DNA of 9,934 nucleotides from an uncultured Prevotellaceae bacterium (GCA_947306605.1 CAMZHB010000036.1:1-9934), one strand, 5' to 3'; numbered from the stretch's first letter, positions 1 through 7,779 are shown. A program made the numbers and translations. Notes: generated by a model from the letters alone, not told the origin.

Positions 1-673
1 CGCAGTGCCAGCCGGGGAAGCCGTCGCTCCAGGGCGAGGGCCAGCGCATGATGTGTTGCGGCTCGGCCTTTTTCCAGAGGGCGAAATCGACCTGGTTGTG
101 TTTCTCGCCCACGCCGCTGAGTTCGCGGCTGGCGTTGATGACGTCTTCGAGGTTGCGGTTGGAAAGGCGGCCGTAGCGGTGGTCACGGTTATATTTCTCG
201 ATGTCGAAATAGATGCTGCCGTTTGACTCATAGGCGTAGCCGTGGTCGAGGATTTCCTTGACGAGGCCTATCTGTTCGATGATGTGTCCGCTGGCATGGG
301 GCTCGATGCTCGGGGGCAGCACATTGAGGGCGTCCATGGCCTGGTGGAAGCGGTTGGTGTAGTATTGGGCCACTTCCATGGGTTCCAACTGTTCAAGACG
401 GGCTTTCTTGGCAATCTTGTCCTCGCCTTCGTCGGCATCGTGTTCCAAGTGGCCCACGTCGGTGATGTTGCGCACGTAGCGCACCTTGTAGCCGATGTGT
501 TGCAGGTAGCGGAAGACCACGTCGAAAGTAATGGCCGGACGGGCGTGACCCAGGTGGGCGTCGCCATAGACGGTGGGGCCGCAGACGTACATGCCCACAC
601 GGCCTTCGTGGAGCGGGCGGAAGAGTTCTTTCTGACGCGTCAGCGTATTGTAAACGAGAAGCGGTTGTGACAT
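1..673 (-). CDS. cysS: Cysteinyl-tRNA synthetase, N-terminal 224 residues (runs off the window)
   Basis: Cytoplasmic class I aminoacyl-tRNA synthetase that charges tRNA-Cys with cysteine. The reading frame starts at ATG 673 (MSQPLLVYNTLTR) and stays open to the window edge, giving 224 of the roughly 460-490 residues usual for the family. Visible signatures are the zinc ligand Cys31 in YVCGPTVYGDAHLGHARP, the ATP-binding HIGH motif as HLGH (residues 40-43), and RNITDVGHLEHDADEGEDKI. The last complete codon is Cys224 in PGWHC, the start of the second zinc-binding block (family GWHxEC). The KMSKS loop and anticodon-binding domain lie outside the window. It is separated from the upstream oxidoreductase gene by a terminator and has its own promoter, so it is probably a separate housekeeping unit. 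Identification is from family motifs and is secure. Confidence 0.96.
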   Translation of the reverse strand, partial: MSQPLLVYNTLTRQKELFRPLHEGRVGMYVCGPTVYGDAHLGHARPAITFDVVFRYLQHIGYKVRYVRNITDVGHLEHDADEGEDKIAKKARLEQLEPMEVAQYYTNRFHQAMDALNVLPPSIEPHASGHIIEQIGLVKEILDHGYAYESNGSIYFDIEKYNRDHRYGRLSNRNLEDVINASRELSGVGEKHNQVDFALWKKAEPQHIMRWPSPWSDGFPGWHC

Positions 674-710
674 AATTACCTTTATTTTATTATACTTGCG
701 TTCTAGGGTG

Positions 711-718
711 CAAAATTA
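711..718 (-). promoter_or_regulatory. Candidate -7 promoter element of cysS
   Basis: On the minus strand this reads TAATTTTG, an exact match to the Bacteroidetes -7 consensus TAnnTTTG. It lies 37 bases upstream of the cysS ATG and downstream of the operon terminator, where a promoter is expected. No TTTG-like -33 element is seen at the usual 19-21 base spacing, so the call rests on one element plus position. Confidence 0.5.
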
Positions 719-776
719 CAAATAAATGAGAGGAACGACGATAAGAAAAACGGTGTTTTCTCTGAAAGACGGACAG

Positions 777-823
777 AAAAAAGACCGCGCAGGGTCCACA
801 CGGGGTGGGCATTACACGGTCTT
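777..823 (-). terminator. Rho-independent terminator of the four-gene operon
   Basis: On the minus strand the outer arms AAGACCG (817-823) and CGGTCTT (781-787) pair, with an inner CCAC/GTGG hairpin in the loop. A run of six T follows at 782-777, overlapping the last arm. It lies about 57 bases beyond the stop codon of the last operon gene and before the cysS promoter. The loop is longer than in a textbook terminator, so efficiency is uncertain. Confidence 0.72.
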
Positions 824-879
824 GAACATGAAAAGACTATTTTTATTTCTTTCTATTGTCCTGTGCCTTGCCGAAAAGG

Positions 880-2139
880 TCAGAGGGTTATGGTCTGGCC
901 AGTGAGCCGGCTGCGCTCTGCCTCGTAGCAGACGAGGTGGCTCTGGATGGACTCATCGATGAGCGTGTTGAGGTGGGTTTCCTCGCCACGGATGGCACGC
1001 AGGAATTCCTCCATAATCTTGAGGTCGGCTCCGGCGTGATAAGGTTGTTCAAGCATTTCGCTGAAGTCGAAGACCTGCTGGCGGCGCGTGCGGAAGTCGG
1101 TAACAGTGATGGTGTGCTCGTCGCAGACGATTTCGCCTTCGGTGAGGCAAATCTTCGTGGTGCGGTAATCGTTGAGCGTAAAGATGTCCATCGTCATGGA
1201 GATGACGATGTCGTCCTCAAGTTCCATCATGAGCGCCTGATGGTCCACCACGTTGTTGTCGCAACGGTAGACGCAGCGCCCCTGCACGCCTTCATTGAGT
1301 TCGCGTCGGATGACGTCTTCGATGGTTTGGCCCTCGGGCACGTCGAAGTTGCTTATCCAGTCGCGGCGACGCCAATAGAGGTCAACGGCAGAATAGGGAC
1401 ACTTCCCGTCGAGGGGACAACGGACGCAACGGTCGGCGGCACCCTCGGGGGCGTTCTCGCTGCGGAACCAGCGGAGCGAGCCGAAGGAGGAGACCTTGAG
1501 GCACCGGCGGCCAGTAATCCACAGCAGGAAGTCCACGTCGTGGCAGCACTTGGCCAGCAGCATGGGGTTGCCGTTTTCCTCGCGGTTCCATGTGCCACGG
1601 ACGTAGCCGTGGGTGGCTCGGTCGAGGCCAACGCCTTCGCTATGGCTGATGCTGATGACTTTACCCAAATTGCCTGAACGGACCAACTCGCTTACCTTCA
1701 AGAAGAAGGGATGGTAGCGGAGCACGTGGCACACGCTGATAATGACGCCGTTGCGACGGGCGGTGTCGGCCATGTCCAGACATTCCTGAAGGGTTTGCGC
1801 GATGGGTTTCTCCAAGAGCACGTGGTAACCGAGCTCTATGGCCTTCATGCAAGGTTTGTAGTGTTCGTTCTCGGGAGTACACAGGATAACGGCATCGGCA
1901 GGCACGGGGTTGGCGAAGAAATCGTTGTAGTGGACGAAACGGTGCTCCATAGGTACACCAAACTGGTCACCCATCGTGTTGCGACGGATGTCATCGGGTT
2001 CCACTATTGCCACGAGTTTTACTTCGTCCGGGTGCTCTGCGGCATAATGCATATAGGTGCGCATCCGATTGCCGGCTCCGATAGCAACTACCGAAGCCGG
2101 CATCGGGTGATGCCCTTTACTGTTTTCTCCTTGTATCAT
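880..2139 (-). CDS. Gfo/Idh/MocA family NAD(P)-dependent oxidoreductase, cytoplasmic
   Basis: A 419-residue sugar-type dehydrogenase. The N-terminal Rossmann fold runs from VVAIGAGNRM (glycine-rich loop, about residues 17-26) to the family signature EKPIAQ (110-115). The C-terminal alpha/beta domain carries the substrate-site segment CCHDVDFLLW (198-207). No signal peptide is present, so it should act in the cytoplasm, unlike the Tat-exported paralogue upstream. Cys238, Cys241 and Cys247 (CVRCPLDGKCPYSA), with Cys289 and Cys293, form a cluster suited to a structural metal site; that role is inference. Its ATG overlaps the upstream stop as TAATG, implying coupled translation. Met13 (position 2103) is an alternative start closer to the first beta strand. 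Likely role: oxidation or reduction at C3 of a sugar in a 3-keto-glycoside pathway. The family is secure; the substrate is unknown. Confidence 0.9.
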   Translation of the reverse strand: MIQGENSKGHHPMPASVVAIGAGNRMRTYMHYAAEHPDEVKLVAIVEPDDIRRNTMGDQFGVPMEHRFVHYNDFFANPVPADAVILCTPENEHYKPCMKAIELGYHVLLEKPIAQTLQECLDMADTARRNGVIISVCHVLRYHPFFLKVSELVRSGNLGKVISISHSEGVGLDRATHGYVRGTWNREENGNPMLLAKCCHDVDFLLWITGRRCLKVSSFGSLRWFRSENAPEGAADRCVRCPLDGKCPYSAVDLYWRRRDWISNFDVPEGQTIEDVIRRELNEGVQGRCVYRCDNNVVDHQALMMELEDDIVISMTMDIFTLNDYRTTKICLTEGEIVCDEHTITVTDFRTRRQQVFDFSEMLEQPYHAGADLKIMEEFLRAIRGEETHLNTLIDESIQSHLVCYEAERSRLTGQTITL

Positions 2140-5100
2140 TATTTCTTTTTACCTGTCTTGGCACCCTTGCTGAGGTCGAGGATGCGGATGTTACGGAACA
2201 TGACGCCGGGGCCATGGCCGCAGAAACTGATGTAACCGTCTTTGTTGAACAGACCCGGGTGGTTCTTGTGGTCAATGGTGTAAGGATTGCGCTGACCACC
2301 GTCGGGAGCCACGTTGTGACCCTGACAAGCCTTGCGGATGTCACACTCGGTCACTACGGTGCCATCGACCGTCACCTTGATATAGTCGCCCTTGGCATAG
2401 ATTTCTTCCGTGTGCCAGGTGCGGATAGGACCGAAATCGAGCTTCACGGGAACATGGATGCCATAAACGGAACCGTGATACTGGTAGGGAGCCAGGTTCT
2501 TGTAGATGTCGGCCATGTTGTCGAGCACCTGAATTTCCATACCTTCGTAAGCGGCGTCAACACCGTCGCTGGTGCGGAGACCGATACCGTTGTTCACACC
2601 GACTACGTCGAAGCAAAACTCGAAGCGATAGATGAAGTCGCTGTACTTCTTGTTGGTGTAGAGGTTGCCGTTGCCACCGTAGTTGGCCGTCACGTAAATG
2701 TTACCGTCAACGGGAACGTAGCTGGTGGTGTTGCCGTGCCACTTCTCAAGCGAACGGCCGTCGAAGAGCACTTCGAAGCCTTGCTTCTTCTCCTCGGGAG
2801 ACAGCGTAAAGATGGGCGTGGAAGCCAGTTCCTTCACCTGAGCACTGCGGGTCTGCACGCCATTGAGGTCGATGAGTCCGGTGGGGCTACCTCCCTTGAT
2901 GATGGCGTTGTCGGCCACGGTCTGACCGTTAATCTTGGCAGATACACGGTCGTTGACTACCTTCATGTAAAGGGTGTTCCAGTCGTCCTTGTTCACGGCA
3001 AAAGCGTTGACGTTGCCCTGAACGGTGACATTGCTCGTGTTGAAGGCAACGGGTTCGGTGAGCTTCAGCAATTCCATGGAACGTGCGAAGACGGCACCTT
3101 CGCCCTTATAGTCCACAAGAAGTTCAAAGTTTTCGTACTTCTTGCCCTTTTCAATTTCGGCATAACCGCGGTCACCCATCTTACCGGCCAACAGGTTGAT
3201 TTCGTCAACGGCATAACCGGCGTCGGCATCGGCAGGATTCTTGGCCTTGATGTCAGCATAAACGGCCTGGGCTTTCTTAAGAATGCTCTTGTTGAGAGCA
3301 CCGCCCTGAAGGTCTTCGTTCTTGCTGATGATGTTCTTCACGGCAGCGGCAGCGGCAGGAGCCGTGGCGGCATTGTCAAGATACGGGTTAATCACGTTGA
3401 GAGCGGACTGCGTTCTCGTGTCACCCAAAGCACGGATGAAGTTGTTTCCAACATTGGCCGAAGGATTGAGGCCGAGAGCCTTGTTGTAAAGCAAATATTT
3501 AGCTTCGGGAGTGGCCGAAGTGGCGCGAGCCAAACTGAGGTAACGTGCCAAAGCAGCATCCTTCTCGGCAGGATTCTCCTTGGCAAGGGTGTAAAGTGTC
3601 GGAATCATCTCGGGATTGTCCACACCCAGCAGAGCCTTGTAGGCAGCAGTCTTGTCACTGCCGCTCTTGTATTCCTGGAGCAACTTGGCAATGGCATTAC
3701 TGTTGCCAGCCTGGGCAAGGAGCGGATAGTAGAGGGCAGCGTTTTTCGTGCTGGCCAAAGCCTTGCTGATGATGTTATACTGCTGGTCGGCACTGAGTCC
3801 CTGGATGGCACTCTTGGCTGCGGCCTGCAGTTTGGCTGTGGTGGAACCGCTGGAAGCGTTGAGCAACTGGCTGATTTCACCGAACTTATCAGCCGTAACC
3901 ACACCCTTCAGAGCGTCGTAAGCGGCGTCACGGATGGTAGCGTCGGAAGACTTCGTGAGGTCGAGCACCTTGCCGTAAGCACTGCTGATGCGACGGGTGG
4001 AAGCCAGTTTCAAGGCTTCGCTTACCACGTTAGCGTCGGTGGAAGAGAGAGCGCTTACCACGCCGTCCTTCACGTCACCGTTGAAAGCCAGGAGAGCTTG
4101 GCTGGCTGCAGCGGCATTGGCTCCGCCGAGTTGGCCTACGATAGCTGTGAGAGCCTTTTCTCCACCGATACGGCCGGCAGCTTCGATGGCAGCCGTGGCG
4201 AGGTCGGTGTTGGATGACTTCATGGCAGCTGTCACAATGTCAATCTGATTGGCTGCCTTGTTGTTGCCCAACCAGCGGATTACGTCGGTCTGTGCATCGG
4301 CGCCGAAACCTTTGAACTTACCGGCAACGGTATTGATGATACTTGAGCCTACAGCATCCTGAGCAAAGTCAAGAGCCGTGGTGCGGTATTGGCGGCAGGG
4401 GTCTTTCAGGGCAGCCAAAACGTTCTTGGCAGCGTTCTTGCTGTCGCCTTTGAGCAGCAGTTCCAATCCGGCGCAACGTACAGCGGGAACCTTGGCCTTT
4501 ACCAACGATTTGGCAGCGGCGAGGACCGTCTTGTTGTTTTCGCAATTATTGAGCAGGGTCAAATAAGCGTTGGACACACCCGTGGGGTCGTCGGCGAAGC
4601 TCAATTTGCTTGCTTCGGGTTGCAGGGCAGCAATGGCTGCGGCACCGCCACAGTTAGCCAGAGCATTGTTGATGGCAGCCTGTGTCTTGGCATCGGCCGT
4701 CTTTTTCCAGTCGATGAGGATGGGTTCGGCAGCCTGCAGTTTTTTGAAACCTGCAATGTAAGCGAGGCTGGCATTGGGTGTGGCAGCCGCTTTCATCAGG
4801 TCAACCACCTTGTTGTCGATGCCGGGGAGAGCGGCCAGACCGCGTACGGCATAGTCTTGCAGGTAGCTGTCTTTCAGATATGATTCGAAAATGCCGGCTT
4901 CGTTGGCCGTGGCTATCTTCTGAAGTTGTGTCAGCAGGAAGGCCTTGTTGTCCTTGTCGGCAGCCTTGGCCAGACCATTGATGATACCCTTGCGGACACC
5001 GTCGCGGAGGCTTTCCTTACCCGGTTCCATCACGTAGTCCACCACGCTGTTGAGTGCATACTCAAAAGCGGCGTTCTTGGTCGTGGCAGCCGGGCCAAAC

Positions 5101-5315
5101 ATACCTGCAAGCAGGGTAATGCCGTTCTCGCCTGTACCGGCCAATTCGCTCATCACCTGATTGTATTTTCTGGCGCTTTGAGCGGGAAGTTGGCCCAAGT
5201 TGTCAATGATGACAGTCTCCACTGTGCGGTTGCGGCTGTCGAGCTGTGCGGATGCGTCGAGCCCTAACGTCAAGGAGACGATAAAAAGCAATATGGAAAT
5301 ACTTATCTTTTTCAT
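2139..5315 (-). CDS. Secreted HEAT-repeat protein with C-terminal DUF1080 (3-keto-disaccharide hydrolase) domain
   Basis: A 1058-residue exported protein. Residues 1-23 are a Sec signal peptide (MKKISISILLFIVSLTLG, probable cleavage ASA|Q). Residues about 55-690 are alanine-rich paired helices repeating every 30-40 residues, typical of HEAT/PBS-lyase-like solenoids. Residues about 708-830 contain beta-rich sequence (NFELLVDYKGEGAVFA; NDRVSAKINGQTV; GLIDLNG) resembling a shortened DUF1080 fold. Residues about 846-1047 are a full DUF1080 domain, opening with FEVLFDGRSLEKWHG and including YEGMEIQVLD and HGSVYGIH. DUF1080 (3keto-disac_hyd) proteins are glucanase-like sandwiches; characterised members cleave 3-keto-glycosides. 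The helical part could bind a partner or polymer, but this is inference. It starts 37 bases after the oxidoreductase upstream and overlaps the next gene by one base. The tail GAKTGKKK is basic. Domain calls are firm, exact activity is not. Confidence 0.92.
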   Translation of the reverse strand: MKKISISILLFIVSLTLGLDASAQLDSRNRTVETVIIDNLGQLPAQSARKYNQVMSELAGTGENGITLLAGMFGPAATTKNAAFEYALNSVVDYVMEPGKESLRDGVRKGIINGLAKAADKDNKAFLLTQLQKIATANEAGIFESYLKDSYLQDYAVRGLAALPGIDNKVVDLMKAAATPNASLAYIAGFKKLQAAEPILIDWKKTADAKTQAAINNALANCGGAAAIAALQPEASKLSFADDPTGVSNAYLTLLNNCENNKTVLAAAKSLVKAKVPAVRCAGLELLLKGDSKNAAKNVLAALKDPCRQYRTTALDFAQDAVGSSIINTVAGKFKGFGADAQTDVIRWLGNNKAANQIDIVTAAMKSSNTDLATAAIEAAGRIGGEKALTAIVGQLGGANAAAASQALLAFNGDVKDGVVSALSSTDANVVSEALKLASTRRISSAYGKVLDLTKSSDATIRDAAYDALKGVVTADKFGEISQLLNASSGSTTAKLQAAAKSAIQGLSADQQYNIISKALASTKNAALYYPLLAQAGNSNAIAKLLQEYKSGSDKTAAYKALLGVDNPEMIPTLYTLAKENPAEKDAALARYLSLARATSATPEAKYLLYNKALGLNPSANVGNNFIRALGDTRTQSALNVINPYLDNAATAPAAAAAVKNIISKNEDLQGGALNKSILKKAQAVYADIKAKNPADADAGYAVDEINLLAGKMGDRGYAEIEKGKKYENFELLVDYKGEGAVFARSMELLKLTEPVAFNTSNVTVQGNVNAFAVNKDDWNTLYMKVVNDRVSAKINGQTVADNAIIKGGSPTGLIDLNGVQTRSAQVKELASTPIFTLSPEEKKQGFEVLFDGRSLEKWHGNTTSYVPVDGNIYVTANYGGNGNLYTNKKYSDFIYRFEFCFDVVGVNNGIGLRTSDGVDAAYEGMEIQVLDNMADIYKNLAPYQYHGSVYGIHVPVKLDFGPIRTWHTEEIYAKGDYIKVTVDGTVVTECDIRKACQGHNVAPDGGQRNPYTIDHKNHPGLFNKDGYISFCGHGPGVMFRNIRILDLSKGAKTGKKK

Positions 5316-5352
5316 CTTTTTATTCTGCTAAAGGTTGGATGAATGATTTTGT

Positions 5353-6492
5353 TTAGAGATGCCACGGTCCGCGCATGGGCTGGTTGATAAGCGCGTTGGC
5401 AGCGTCGTCGTTGACAAACACCTGGTTCACCGGGTCGAAGTTGAGCACCGAGCGGTTCAGGCGCAGGGCCACAGCTCCGAGGTTAACCAACGTACAGCTG
5501 CGGTGGCCGTTTTCTTCGTTAAGGGCGAACTTCTGGCGGGTGCGTACACACTCCAGGAAGTCGGTGCGCTGCGGTTCGGGATCGGGCAGTTCGGCGAGTT
5601 TGTTCATCACGTCGGGGATGGTGCACTCGAAACCTCTGAACACTTTACCCTTCGGGCCTTCGATGAAGGCTGTCTTGCCTTTGCTTTCGAAGCCTTCGCC
5701 TTCGAGGATGATTTGGCAACCGTCTTCGTAAGTATAGGTAATCTTGCGCCAGATGCCCACGGCATCGCTGTGCTGTTGCGGGGCGTCCACTTCCACCTTC
5801 ACGGGCGAGGTCTTGTCCTTGCCCAGCAGATACTGTACGGGGTCGAGGTAGTGCTGACCCATGTCGGTCAGGCCACCGCCGTCATAGTCCCAGTAACCGC
5901 GGAAGGTCTGGTGCGTGCGGTGTTCGTTGTAAGGCTTGAAGGGAGCCGGGCCGAGCCACATGTCGTAGTTCAGGTTGGCGGGAACGGGTTCGGGAACCAG
6001 ATTTTCCTTGCCTACCCAGAAGAATTTCCATGTGAAGCCGGTGGTACCGCTTACAACCACCTTGAGGGGCCATCCCAGCATACCACTGTCGACCAGTTTC
6101 TTCAAGGGCTGCACGGTGGTGCCGAGTCCGTAGAATGTGTCCTTGAAGCGGAACCACGTGTTGAGACGGAAGATGCGGTTGTAGCGTTTCACAGCTGCCA
6201 CCACGGCCTTACCTTCGCCGATGGTACGTGTCATCGGTTTCTCGCACCAGATATCCTTGCCGGCCTTGGCTGCCTCGATGGACATCAAGGCGTGCCAGTG
6301 GGGCGGCGTGGCAATGTGAACGATGTCCACATTGGGGTCGCTGATGAGATCGCGGAAGTCTTCATACGACTTCAGATCTGTGTTGAATCTTCTCTTGGCC
6401 TGAACCAAAGCGTTGTCCAGGTGTTTCTTGTCCACGTCACACACGGCTACCAGGCGGCAAGCGTCGGAAGTGCTGAAGTGAGAGGACGACAT
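5353..6492 (-). CDS. Main open frame of the broken oxidoreductase
   Basis: This is the 379-residue frame a gene caller would report, starting at the internal ATG 6492 (MSSSHFSTSDACRL). That methionine is residue 50 of the reconstructed protein and follows the glycine loop GTGGIG, so a product starting here would lack the first beta strand, the nucleotide-binding loop and any export signal. It is unlikely to be the natural start. The rest of the enzyme, including EKP and the C-terminal domain, is intact. Confidence 0.6.
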   Translation of the reverse strand: MSSSHFSTSDACRLVAVCDVDKKHLDNALVQAKRRFNTDLKSYEDFRDLISDPNVDIVHIATPPHWHALMSIEAAKAGKDIWCEKPMTRTIGEGKAVVAAVKRYNRIFRLNTWFRFKDTFYGLGTTVQPLKKLVDSGMLGWPLKVVVSGTTGFTWKFFWVGKENLVPEPVPANLNYDMWLGPAPFKPYNEHRTHQTFRGYWDYDGGGLTDMGQHYLDPVQYLLGKDKTSPVKVEVDAPQQHSDAVGIWRKITYTYEDGCQIILEGEGFESKGKTAFIEGPKGKVFRGFECTIPDVMNKLAELPDPEPQRTDFLECVRTRQKFALNEENGHRSCTLVNLGAVALRLNRSVLNFDPVNQVFVNDDAANALINQPMRGPWHL

Positions 6493-6638
6493 ACCGATAC
6501 CACCGGTACCGATGATACCTTTGGTAAGCTGGTCACTGGGGCAATGTAACCCGTGCCGCCCAACACATTGCGGGGCACGATGGAAAAGAGTCCTACGCCT
6601 CCCAATGTTTTCAAAAACGTACGTCTGTTCGTCTTCAT
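6447..6638 (-). CDS. N-terminal Tat-signal fragment of the broken oxidoreductase
   Basis: A 63-residue frame starting MKTNRRTFLKTLGG. Residues 1-34 are a genuine Tat signal and linker; after the frameshift at 6538-6541 the remaining 29 residues are out-of-frame sequence without family resemblance. If the deletion is real, only a short exported peptide would be made. It is the true beginning of the oxidoreductase gene rather than a separate gene. Confidence 0.6.
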   Translation of the reverse strand: MKTNRRTFLKTLGGVGLFSIVPRNVLGGTGYIAPVTSLPKVSSVPVVSVCRPLTSALPTLAAW

Positions 6639-6698
6639 TGTTGTTAAATGTATGGTTATTATTTAATGATTGATATTACGTCGTGAGGAAACCTCGGT

Positions 6699-7718
6699 TC
6701 ATTTGAGGCGCTTCACATAGATGTCGCGGTAATATACTTTGCTTCCGTGGGCCTGCAGTTCCAGTTGCTCCACGGGGAAGATGGGTTGTGAACGGTCCCA
6801 GTAGTTTTCCAGGATGACACTGTTCACCACGCGCTCGCCGTTGAGGTCCACGGTCACACGGTCGCCCACCATTTTGATGTAGAACGTGTTCCACTCGCCC
6901 ACCTTGTTGTCGGCCACGCATGTGGGAATGCTCTGGTTCTTCTTGTTGTTGTACAGGCCGCCGCTGCCCACCTGGGCACCGACGTTCACACGGGCGGTGT
7001 CCCAGATTTGCACCTGGGGTGTGCCGCGCAGATAGATGCCGGCGTCGGGTTCCTTGCCGTTGGGGTCAAGTTTCCAGTCCACGAGCATCTCGAAGTCGCC
7101 ATAGAGTTCCTTCGTGCAGATGTTGTCGTAGCCGTGGCCCACATAAGCCAGCAGACCGTTTTCCACGGCCCAGTCCTTGTGCATGGCTTCGTCGGCCTTC
7201 ACCTGTGCCTTGGCCAGTTCCTCGCTGGTCATCTTGGCACGTTTGATGGGATTTTCCACCAGACCCTTCCAGCCGGTCAGGTCCTTGCCGTTGAAGAGGC
7301 TCACGTAGCCTGCTTCGTCCTTGGGCATGATGAGCAGGTAGGCTTTGGCGCGCGCTTTGGCCTCGCCCTTCACTAGCGGCAGGGCGCGCGACACCCATTG
7401 GCGCGTGTTCGTGCCGTTATATTCCGGATGCTTCGTGGCGATGTCTACCACGGCTTTGGCTGCCGACTTGGCCAGTGCTTTCGTCGGGTTACCCAACCAT
7501 TCGGCCGCATAAGCCATAGCCTGGAACGTTCCGGCATCGGCCACCTGGTCCAACAGAGCTTGCTGGGCCTTCACATCCGTGGTCTGCGCCATTTGGTTGC
7601 GCAGGCGGATTAACAAATTCTCGCCACTTTCGGCTTTCAGGCCTACCGTAGCGGTCAGCAGCACACCCAGCAAACATGCGTGGCGTGCACTTTTGCCTAA
7701 AATTTTCAAAATACTCAT
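6699..7718 (-). CDS. Secreted DUF1080 protein (3-keto-disaccharide hydrolase family)
   Basis: A 339-residue exported protein and the first gene of the operon. Residues 1-29 form a Sec signal peptide (basic MSILKILGKSARH, then CLLGVLLTATVGLKA). Residues about 32-130 are helical and alanine-rich, resembling a short HEAT-like stub of the kind seen at full length in the large protein encoded downstream. Residues 137-337 are the DUF1080 domain: GYVSLFNGKDLTGWKG at its start, a charged helical insertion (about 153-183), then GDFEMLVDWKLDPNG, DAGIYLRG (225-232), QVQIWD (235-240), GSGGLYNN and YYRDIYVKRL at the end. Family knowledge points to cleavage of 3-keto-glycosides produced by Gfo/Idh oxidoreductases, and such an oxidoreductase gene follows after 60 bases. 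A structural or sugar-binding role is also possible. Family and export are secure, substrate unknown. Confidence 0.93.
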   Translation of the reverse strand: MSILKILGKSARHACLLGVLLTATVGLKAESGENLLIRLRNQMAQTTDVKAQQALLDQVADAGTFQAMAYAAEWLGNPTKALAKSAAKAVVDIATKHPEYNGTNTRQWVSRALPLVKGEAKARAKAYLLIMPKDEAGYVSLFNGKDLTGWKGLVENPIKRAKMTSEELAKAQVKADEAMHKDWAVENGLLAYVGHGYDNICTKELYGDFEMLVDWKLDPNGKEPDAGIYLRGTPQVQIWDTARVNVGAQVGSGGLYNNKKNQSIPTCVADNKVGEWNTFYIKMVGDRVTVDLNGERVVNSVILENYWDRSQPIFPVEQLELQAHGSKVYYRDIYVKRLK

Positions 7719-7779
7719 CTTTAATTATTTATGTCTTTTCTTTATTGCTTAACTACACTCTGGACTCTCGGCATTAGAA

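Larger units (their letters stand above)
5353..6638 (-). pseudogene. Tat-exported Gfo/Idh/MocA oxidoreductase, interrupted by a one-base deletion
   Basis: Two overlapping frames together make one normal gene. The first gives MKTNRRTFLKTLGG, a twin-arginine signal (RRTFLK), up to GGTGYIAP. The second supplies SDQLTKGIIGTGGIGM and the rest of the enzyme. The join is the C4 run (GGGG on plus, 6538-6541): one extra C restores a 428-residue protein, and the span of 1286 bases is one short of a multiple of three. Reconstructed features are the NAD(P) loop GTGGIG (44-49), EKPMTRTIG (133-141), GGGLTDMGQHYLDP with Asp259 and His263 near the expected active site, and the C-terminus INQPMRGPWHL. Family members exported by Tat fold with cofactor before export. 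Expected role: periplasmic oxidation of a glycoside to its 3-keto form for the adjacent DUF1080 proteins. Gaps are 60 bases to the gene upstream and 37 to the one downstream. Either a sequencing error or a recent inactivation explains it. Confidence 0.86.

Noticed and set aside
828..905. A 25-residue plus-strand frame (MKRLFLFLSIVLCLAEK...) that looks like a signal peptide
   Set aside because: It overlaps the 3' end of the oxidoreductase gene, begins just beyond its terminator arm and ends after 25 codons with no mature protein. It could be a relic, but nothing supports expression.
2214..4217. A 667-codon open frame on the plus strand, and similarly long plus-strand frames at 242-670, 856-1677, 1711-2235 and 5359-6549
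   Set aside because: They lie antisense to well-identified genes, have no recognisable domains, and are explained by the low frequency of stop codons opposite GC-rich coding sequence.
6530..6550. Programmed -1 frameshifting as the explanation for the split oxidoreductase
   Set aside because: The site reads ATT GCC CCA GTG, which is not a standard X XXY YYZ slippery heptamer, and Tat-exported family members are normally encoded in one frame. A plain one-base deletion is simpler.
6639..6698. An internal promoter between the first and second operon genes
   Set aside because: The 60-base gap has no TAnnTTTG box on the minus strand and only a weak GAGG/CCTC inverted repeat, so simple co-transcription is more likely.
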